Assembly (NCBI GenBank): GCA_009925045.1
Contig: RFQK01000049.1
Span: 1 to 8,761, forward strand
DNA: 8,761 bases
From: Methylococcaceae bacterium
GTDB taxonomy: Bacteria; Pseudomonadota; Gammaproteobacteria; Methylococcales; Methylomonadaceae
Direction of reading: 5' to 3'
Part shown: piece by piece, positions 1 through 4,794 of the stretch
Layout: each line of letters starts with the position of its first letter
Position numbering within the stretch: position 1 is the stretch's first letter
The notes under the pieces: generated by a model
Databases searched by the model: none
Told to the model about the DNA's origin: nothing
What the model saw: the letters and a program-made list of their open reading frames with translations, nothing else
Translations under genes and position numbers: made by a program

Positions 1-15
1 GTTGACTGGCTGTCA

Positions 16-33
16 TTTCAAGGTAACTTGAAA
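16..33. repeat. perfect 7-bp inverted repeat with 4-nt loop
   Basis: TTTCAAG and CTTGAAA flank the loop GTAA. The hairpin lies about 75 bp beyond the stop codon of the minus-strand membrane protein gene. No T-run follows on either strand, so it is not a convincing intrinsic terminator. It could be a transcript-end hairpin or an operator of a gene left of the window. Bases 1-107 hold no recognisable gene. Confidence 0.35.
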
Positions 34-107
34 CGATGGTGGTGCCAATGGATATGGGTCTAGGTCGGGAGATAGCTAGATTCACTTCATTGGTGCCGCT
101 ATTCGCC

Positions 108-2207
108 TTATTTTAATAGGCTATATAAATTGGAAAAATCATCCCGCCAAATCACAGTTCTGCCGTTTTCAGCTACGGGATCTAACTGACTGGCAATGGC
201 CTCTTGAGCCAAGAACAGCTGATTATGAGTCAGATAAGCCCAGTCCGAACGGTACAAACCAAAGTCATCATCCATCACCTTGCCGCGCACCACCCTGAAA
301 GCCAAGCCTTGTTGCTGGGCCAATCCACGCAGCAAAGGTTCCAGGTTGAGATGGCGATTCGAAATATGCACGGCCAGAACGCCGTCAGCTTGCAAATGAC
401 GAATATACAAAGCTAAGGCTTCCTGTGTCAGTAAATGCATAGGAATCGCATCACCGCTAAAGGCATCCAACACCAAAATATCAAAATCCTGATTCGGCTC
501 CCGCTCCAACGCCAAGCGCGCATCCGCCACCACCACCTCAAAAGGGGCCAGGCTCGATTTAAGAAAACTAAAACGTTGTTGGGCCAAAGCCGCAACTTGC
601 GGATTGATATCATAAATCCGGAAATAATCACCTGGATGGCTATAACTCAATAGCGTACCTACACCTAGTCCGACGATGCCAATCCGCCTGTGTTCTTGCC
701 TTGGAAAATAAGTCATCGCCAGACCCACGCCAGTTTGCGGCCGGTAATAAGCGGTCGGTAAATGTTGTTTAGCCGGATCCAGATATTGAAAACCATGATC
801 AATCGCGCCATGACGCAACACGCGTCGCGCCAGTGCCGGTTGGTCGGCATCGCGCTCCACAATACGCAACACACCGTAAAAGTTTCGACTAATTTCTAAC
901 TGGCTGGCGCTGAGTTGATAGACATGAAAACCTAATGCCAGGCACAAGCCGATCAAACCAGTACTAGCCAATCCCCAATACGCTTTGGCAGAACGCGTAT
1001 CCATAGCATAGTGGTGGTCCAGCGCAATAACCGCTACCAATAAGCCATAGCAAGCCAGCAGTCCCAGATGCAATTCATAGTAATGCGAAAAAATCAGTGG
1101 AGCGAGTAAGGCTACAAACAAGCCACCGAATACGCCACCTGCCGAAATAGCCAGATAATAAGCGGTCAGTCCGGTTGGTTGAGGTCGCAAGCGGAATAAT
1201 TCGCCATGTCCCAACATACAACAAAAGAACAAACCCAAGCAGTAAAGCAGAATTTGTCCCAGTAAATTAATGTTCCCGCCCCAATACAAACTTGCCACAA
1301 TGCCCAAGGTGCTGAGCATAGCCAGCGGAATAATCCAGCGACGGCGATACCATCGCGTTTCCGCAAAACACAGTACAAAGCTGATCAAATACAATCCCAG
1401 CGGCAAAATCCACAAAAATGGGATACTCGCGACATCCTGACAGAGCTGATTGGTGATCGCCAGTAACAAAATGGACGTGACAGTCGGCAAAGCCAGCCAT
1501 AAAAACCAACGCCAGTGGCCAGTCAAATGTTCCGACAATAAACGCTCCCCGTCTACAGCGATTGGAACCGCGCAAACCTGGCCGACACAGGCTAGTTTCC
1601 GAAAATGCCAACTCAGTCCGCCACAGATAACAGCAAAGCAGGCAAAGCCGATTGACCAGCCCAGGGTCTGGTCGCCCAGTTTAAAAAACGGTTCGAACAA
1701 AAACGGGTAGCTGAGTAGTGCCAGAAAAGAACCGACATTCGACAAAGCATAGAGCCGATAAGGTGAATGACCGGGATAAACTCGGACGTACCAAGCTTGC
1801 AGCAATGGGCTGGTCGCTGCCAACACGAAAAACGGCAAGCCTACGCTGTTAATTAACAATAGCAGAATGCTGAATATCGGTTGGCTGGCATCGGCCGGCT
1901 TGCCGGATACAGAGGGGGTAATGGGTAACAGGCTTACAGCTAAAACCAATAAAATCAGGTGGATCAGGCTTTGGTTTTTAGCCGAAAAATAATGCAGGCT
2001 GAGATGAGCATAGGCATAACCCGCAAACACCAAAAGCTGAAAAAACAGGACGCAAGTCGTCCACACTGCAGGGCTGCCACCGAACCAAGGCAAAATATAT
2101 TTGCCAATTAAAGGTTCAATTTGGAATAACAAATAAGCGGCTAAAAACACGCAGGCAATAAATGAATTCGCATGCGTCAAACTAAAACGGTGAAAACCCC
2201 TAGTCAC
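108..2207 (-). CDS. polytopic membrane protein with C-terminal spermidine-synthase-like domain
   Basis: This 699-residue protein has an N-terminal half of many hydrophobic helices (about residues 15-430) and a soluble C-terminal Rossmann methyltransferase-like domain (about 490-680). The first part carries the family signature FQIEPLIGKYILPWFGG near residues 28-44. The second has the nucleotide-binding glycine loop GIVGLGVGT and the DAFSGDAIPMHLLT block typical of spermidine-synthase-like proteins. Such fusions are usually annotated 'fused MFS/spermidine synthase'. True polyamine synthesis is unproven for them, and a membrane-linked aminopropyltransferase or a transporter are both possible. 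The start is GTG at 2207, preceded by GAGGGGGA at 2211-2218; the nearest upstream ATG in another frame runs into a stop. Codons 550-556 (KSSLAPF) come from a copy of the RAYT-associated repeat on the opposite strand, without an evident insertion or frameshift. The family call is firm, the substrate is unknown. Confidence 0.88.
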   Translation of the reverse strand: MTRGFHRFSLTHANSFIACVFLAAYLLFQIEPLIGKYILPWFGGSPAVWTTCVLFFQLLVFAGYAYAHLSLHYFSAKNQSLIHLILLVLAVSLLPITPSVSGKPADASQPIFSILLLLINSVGLPFFVLAATSPLLQAWYVRVYPGHSPYRLYALSNVGSFLALLSYPFLFEPFFKLGDQTLGWSIGFACFAVICGGLSWHFRKLACVGQVCAVPIAVDGERLLSEHLTGHWRWFLWLALPTVTSILLLAITNQLCQDVASIPFLWILPLGLYLISFVLCFAETRWYRRRWIIPLAMLSTLGIVASLYWGGNINLLGQILLYCLGLFFCCMLGHGELFRLRPQPTGLTAYYLAISAGGVFGGLFVALLAPLIFSHYYELHLGLLACYGLLVAVIALDHHYAMDTRSAKAYWGLASTGLIGLCLALGFHVYQLSASQLEISRNFYGVLRIVERDADQPALARRVLRHGAIDHGFQYLDPAKQHLPTAYYRPQTGVGLAMTYFPRQEHRRIGIVGLGVGTLLSYSHPGDYFRIYDINPQVAALAQQRFSFLKSSLAPFEVVVADARLALEREPNQDFDILVLDAFSGDAIPMHLLTQEALALYIRHLQADGVLAVHISNRHLNLEPLLRGLAQQQGLAFRVVRGKVMDDDFGLYRSDWAYLTHNQLFLAQEAIASQLDPVAENGRTVIWRDDFSNLYSLLK
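541..560 (+). repeat. RAYT-associated repeat, copy 1 (intragenic)
   Basis: The invariant core GGGGCCAGGCTC is at 544-555, with the CGATTT extension shared with copies 2 and 4. It lies inside the spermidine-synthase-like domain and is read on the minus strand as KSSLAPF. The surrounding protein keeps its expected spacing (FxFL before, EVVVADAR after). It therefore looks like a sequence replacement and not an added segment. Confidence 0.85.
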
Positions 2208-2477
2208 AAATCCCCCTCATTTGCTTTAGTGATTGATTTATATGATTAAAAAAATACAGACGAATAAATCGCGCTTATTTTAATAGATAAGTTGCTAGGA
2301 GGAAATTGCCGGGTGGATTTCAACCGTTTCAGGGAGGCCTGCGGTTTATATAAGCCGAATACGCACTGAGCAGTTGAATCAATCAGTAGAAATAGGCCGC
2401 AAATACAGTAAGTTGTGTTTTAAACGGGATGAAATGGAGTAGGCATGTTATTTGCTATTTTCTAACTAACCTTTCCT

Positions 2478-3116
2478 GTGAATCTAGGTATGCAGAGCTC
2501 AATATCCCAATTTCATACACAATGGCGCAAGTCCCCCCATGCTGCTATGTTTAAACGGCTATTGGGTTTGGAAAGTGTGATTCAAAAACTCAGCGCCGGA
2601 CAGTTCGTTTCCAACAGAACACTGGGGCGTCACCTCAACGAAGAGGAATATGCAGCTTACTTGGGTTTGTGTCAGCAACAAAGAAATTTAAGAGATAGAC
2701 TCAAAAACAAACCTGTCGAAGTCAATGCCTACCAACTGGATTTAAAACGGGCGGATTTTAATGCAATCCAAGCGACAGCCTACCTCGATCAGGGCGACGC
2801 CGAAAAAGCGGCGGTTTTTTCAAAATTGGCTAAAAACCAAAACCACAGTATTCTGAATCGGTTGAAACAGCAGATCAGGCTACAGTCTGAGCTACAAGAC
2901 TGGTTTGACAGGCCGGTATTATCCATCTCTGAAGAAAGCATCACGAGCGACACCATGCCCAGAGTGGTGACCTCGTTTAGTCGCTTCAAGCGGGATGACC
3001 ATTCCTTTGCCATTATCAATGTTGCCAAACAGGACCTTAAAATTAAGGCCGTTCGTGACGCCCATCAACAACTCTCAACAAAACTCAGCCAAATCCATCC
3101 TATCAGCGTGCTCTAA
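2478..3116 (+). CDS. hypothetical protein, soluble, function unknown
   Basis: I do not recognise this protein of 208-212 residues. It has no signal peptide or membrane segment. It is rich in Gln, Lys and Arg, and its middle (about 55-150) looks helical, with charged stretches that could form coiled coil. The start is uncertain: GTG at 2478 has no ribosome site, and ATG at 2490 has an AGG only two bases away. A better site, GGAG at 2436-2439, precedes an ATG at 2445 in the same frame, but that reading frame meets TAA at 2463-2465 after six codons (MLFAIF). Either this is a short leader peptide coupled to the main gene, or the original 5' end has acquired a nonsense codon. The next candidate transcription end is the terminator at 3319-3344, about 200 bp beyond the stop. 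Confidence 0.65.
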   Translation: MNLGMQSSISQFHTQWRKSPHAAMFKRLLGLESVIQKLSAGQFVSNRTLGRHLNEEEYAAYLGLCQQQRNLRDRLKNKPVEVNAYQLDLKRADFNAIQATAYLDQGDAEKAAVFSKLAKNQNHSILNRLKQQIRLQSELQDWFDRPVLSISEESITSDTMPRVVTSFSRFKRDDHSFAIINVAKQDLKIKAVRDAHQQLSTKLSQIHPISVL

Positions 3117-3318
3117 GCCCATCTAGCAGCTTTTTATCTCTAAAAAAGATAAATAATTCGAAACATATCGTTTTATTTGTTTAAAAACACTGGATATTAT
3201 TGTATCCAACAGGCAAGGATTGAATTTTTAAAGGATTTAACGGCAACGGATGCTGTTAAACAAGGATGTTCACTTTTTTGACTGCAAACTCGTTAGACCT
3301 CCTCGTGTGCAATTACTC
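3117..3318. other. AT-rich intergenic spacer without a gene
   Basis: I see no coding frame here. It contains two small perfect inverted repeats: TTTATCT/AGATAAA at 3133-3153 (7-nt loop) and TGGATA/TATCCA at 3191-3208 (6-nt loop). Neither has a T-run. Together with the strong terminator that follows, this could be the body of a small RNA or simply a long 3' untranslated region. No confident promoter is visible. Confidence 0.4.
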
Positions 3319-3344
3319 AGCCCTACCCTGTAGGGCTTTTTTTT
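3319..3344 (+). terminator. strong intrinsic terminator
   Basis: An 8-bp perfect stem, AGCCCTAC (3319-3326) with GTAGGGCT (3330-3337), encloses a 3-nt loop and is followed by an unbroken run of T to 3344. It ends transcription from the left, either of the hypothetical gene or of an unseen small RNA. It insulates the tRNA promoter downstream. Repeat copy 2 begins immediately after it. Confidence 0.88.
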
Positions 3345-3366
3345 GAAAAGGGGCCAGGCTCGATTT
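3345..3366 (+). repeat. RAYT-associated repeat, copy 2 (intergenic)
   Basis: Core GGGGCCAGGCTC is at 3350-3361, followed by GATTT. The copy sits between the terminator and the tRNA promoter and abuts the hairpin at 3367-3393. With copy 3 it forms direct repeats on either side of the tRNA gene. Confidence 0.88.
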
Positions 3367-3393
3367 GCTTGCTCATCTTCAGCAATAGCAAGC
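3367..3393. repeat. inverted repeat adjoining repeat copy 2
   Basis: GCTTGCT (3367-3373) is perfectly complementary to AGCAAGC (3387-3393) with a 13-nt loop. The left arm starts at the base after copy 2, and the right arm is followed by CCCCCTAA. That tail resembles a decayed minus-strand end of the same repeat (CCCCTT). The whole 3350-3400 segment may be a degenerate miniature repeat pair. Confidence 0.5.
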
Positions 3394-3407
3394 CCCCTAA
3401 ATTTTGA

Positions 3408-3416
3408 TGCTAAAAT
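3408..3416 (+). promoter_or_regulatory. extended -10 promoter of tRNA-Thr
   Basis: TGCTAAAAT reads as the extended -10 motif TGn followed by a near-consensus hexamer TAAAAT (3411-3416). No -35 hexamer is seen at 16-18 bp spacing, which an extended -10 can offset. Transcription would begin near 3423, about 16 bases before the mature tRNA. Confidence 0.45.
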
Positions 3417-3438
3417 ACTGGCCGTCTTTAATCATCTA

Positions 3439-3514
3439 GCCGGCATAGCTCAGTAGGTAGAGCAGCGCACTCGTAACGCGAAGGTCGTAGGTTCGATTCC
3501 TATTGCCGGCACCA
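3439..3514 (+). tRNA. thrW: tRNA-Thr (anticodon CGT)
   Basis: This is a full 76-nt cloverleaf with encoded CCA. The acceptor pair GCCGGCA/TGCCGGC is perfect, the D arm is GCTC/GAGC, the anticodon loop CTCGTAA gives CGT (reads ACG), the T arm is GTAGG/CCTAT with loop TTCGATT, and the discriminator is A. It closely matches gammaproteobacterial thrW as I recall it. The anticodon stem is weak: positions 31-39 are A and C and 27-43 are G and A, leaving three Watson-Crick pairs. The gene stands alone. Downstream only a weak 5-bp hairpin (3552-3569) precedes repeat copy 3. Confidence 0.96.
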
Positions 3515-3577
3515 TATAAATCAATAAGTTATATTAAATAGATAGGCTGTTAAAGCTTATAAATGCTTTTCGATCAA

Positions 3578-3591
3578 GGGGGGCCAGGCTC
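3578..3591 (+). repeat. RAYT-associated repeat, copy 3
   Basis: Core GGGGCCAGGCTC is at 3580-3591, preceded by two further G, so the G-run is six long. It is followed by ACTTG, a variant of the CTCA subtype. It lies directly before the small membrane protein gene and may supply its ribosome-binding context: the G-run ends 10 bases before the TTG at 3594, and AGG at 3586-3588 ends 5 bases before it. Confidence 0.85.
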
Positions 3592-3593
3592 AC

Positions 3594-4007
3594 TTGAATA
3601 ACTTTATGAGGGTCATTCATCAACAAATGAAAACTCAATTGCTTCCTTGGTTTGCGATTTTAGTCGTTCTAGTGTCGACTTGGTGGTTGCGAATTTTATA
3701 CATAGAACCCCAAGAACTGGCGATCATCTGTGAATCGGGTGTGACTGATTTTGCTTGTATGATGCGCAAAAGTCTCACCAGTGTTTTTTATGATAATGCT
3801 GTGGGTTTTACTGTTTTTGGATTGGGTCTGGCAACACTGATACTACGCTCAAAGTTGACAGCCTTCATTGCCGCGTTACTGGGTATGGCCGGCATGGTCA
3901 TTCATGGTGGCCTGCATACAGGTATTGAATTCAATACAGTCGGCTTCGTAATCAGTTTTCTCTTCCTAATAAGGGGCCAGGCTCGATTTTTTTACGATTG
4001 TTTTTGA
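3594..4007 (+). CDS. small polytopic membrane protein, function unknown
   Basis: I do not recognise the family. Hydrophobic segments lie at about residues 18-35, 69-84, 89-104 and 114-125 counted from the TTG at 3594, giving three or four membrane helices. Two Cys (in CESG and DFAC) lie in the loop after helix 1. The start is uncertain among TTG 3594, ATG 3606 and ATG 3627. The last begins most like a membrane protein (MKTQLLPWF) but has no close ribosome site. The reading frame ends by passing through repeat copy 4, which encodes RGQARF; the tail YDCF and the stop come from inside the RAYT unit. Its native C-terminus was therefore probably replaced or extended. The gene is bracketed by direct repeat copies 3 and 4, so it may be a passenger, or merely a gene edited at both ends. 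Confidence 0.6.
   Translation: MNNFMRVIHQQMKTQLLPWFAILVVLVSTWWLRILYIEPQELAIICESGVTDFACMMRKSLTSVFYDNAVGFTVFGLGLATLILRSKLTAFIAALLGMAGMVIHGGLHTGIEFNTVGFVISFLFLIRGQARFFYDCF
3971..3990 (+). repeat. RAYT-associated repeat, copy 4 (left end of RAYT unit)
   Basis: Core GGGGCCAGGCTC is at 3973-3984, followed by GATTTTTTT. It is inverted relative to copy 5 and together they bound the transposase gene. It is also the last part of the membrane protein reading frame, read as RGQARF. Confidence 0.9.
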
Positions 4008-4794
4008 TAGCACGACGATTGAAAACACAATTTCCCTGACTACACTGAAAGGCTGTTGATATTCTTTTTTGAAGACAATATGCCTAGACGCCCTCGAATC
4101 CACATACCCGGAATGCCTGTTCATGTTATTCAGCGTGGACATAATCGTAATGCTTGTTTCTTCAGTCACGCGGACTATTTGATATACCGAAACTGGTTGG
4201 GGGAGGCTTTGCACAAAACGGGCTGCCTTTTGCATGCCTATGTCTTAATGGGCAATCATGTTCATTTATTATTGACGCCACCCGCGGAAGATTCAGTCGC
4301 CCAACTGGCTATTTCATTGGGTCGACGATATGTCCAGTACATCAACAAGCACTATGATCGTATCGGAACACTCTGGCAAGGACGATACAAATCGTCATTA
4401 GTCACGACAGATGATTATTTTTTAAGCTGTCAACGTTACATTGAGTTAAATCCGGTAAGAGCTGCGTTGACAGATGATCCGGCCTATTACAGGTGGAGCA
4501 GTTATTGGGCAAATGGTCTTGGGCAGCCCGATCCATTAGTCACGCCTCATCAGATTTATCTGGGGTTGGCGAATAATGAGCCAGAGCGCCTGGCTGCTTA
4601 CCGCGCTTTGTTTAATATTGCTTTGAATGATAAGGTCGTGGACGACATTAGAATAGCTATCAACCAAGGACACCCTCTGGGAAGGGAAAGTTTTCTCGAT
4701 GAAATAGCAAAATCAACGGCTACCCCTCGCCATATTAAACCTCGAGGCCGACCACAAAAATAAAGGGACGATTGTCATTTTTGAGCCTGGCCCC
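3973..4794 (+). mobile_element. RAYT unit bounded by inverted GGGGCCAGGCTC repeats
   Basis: An 822-bp segment runs from copy 4 to the inverted copy 5 and contains only a REP-associated tyrosine transposase gene. The outer ends both begin GGGG and the inner sides are T/A-rich. It sits between two convergent genes and provides the final codons and stops of both. RAYT genes are known to lie between REP sequences of their cognate family. Whether this whole unit ever moved as one piece is inference. I see no target duplication. Confidence 0.75.
4080..4763 (+). CDS. REP-associated tyrosine transposase (RAYT, Y1 HUH family)
   Basis: This single-strand DNA transposase-like nuclease is expected to recognise and cleave the hairpin-forming or repeat sequences around it through a 5'-phosphotyrosine link. 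Of 227 residues from ATG 4080, the N-terminus MPRRPRIHIPG and QRGHNR (18-23) are classic for the family. The metal-binding HUH motif is HVH at 60-62 inside GNHVHLLLTP. The nucleophile is probably one of the tyrosines in RRYVQYIN (84 or 87). LWQGRYKSSLV follows, then the ELNPVRA signature. The C-terminus KPRGRPQK is a basic, AT-hook-like tail common in RAYTs. Translation could open 24 bases earlier at TTG 4056, but ATG 4080 has GAAG just upstream and the family N-terminus. All motifs are intact, so the protein is probably active. Its stop lies 11 bases from the stop of the convergent GH17 gene. Confidence 0.93.
   Translation: MPRRPRIHIPGMPVHVIQRGHNRNACFFSHADYLIYRNWLGEALHKTGCLLHAYVLMGNHVHLLLTPPAEDSVAQLAISLGRRYVQYINKHYDRIGTLWQGRYKSSLVTTDDYFLSCQRYIELNPVRAALTDDPAYYRWSSYWANGLGQPDPLVTPHQIYLGLANNEPERLAAYRALFNIALNDKVVDDIRIAINQGHPLGRESFLDEIAKSTATPRHIKPRGRPQK

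Noticed and set aside
1267..1611. Minus-strand frame of 114 codons in another phase of the membrane protein gene
   Set aside because: It lies wholly inside the 699-residue gene, whose frame carries family motifs.
2297..2353. AGGAGG at 2297-2302 followed by TTG at 2306 and a 15-codon frame
   Set aside because: The frame is very short, starts with TTG only 3 bases from the Shine-Dalgarno sequence and has no recognisable content. The motif is likely chance.
3552..3570. AAAGC/GCTTT hairpin with short T-run after the tRNA
   Set aside because: The stem is only 5 bp, A/T-rich with an 8-nt loop and four T; too weak to call a terminator.
3727..3744. Two TGTGA half-sites as a Crp operator
   Set aside because: They are in direct orientation inside the small membrane protein coding region, without the inverted TCACA partner at 6-bp spacing.
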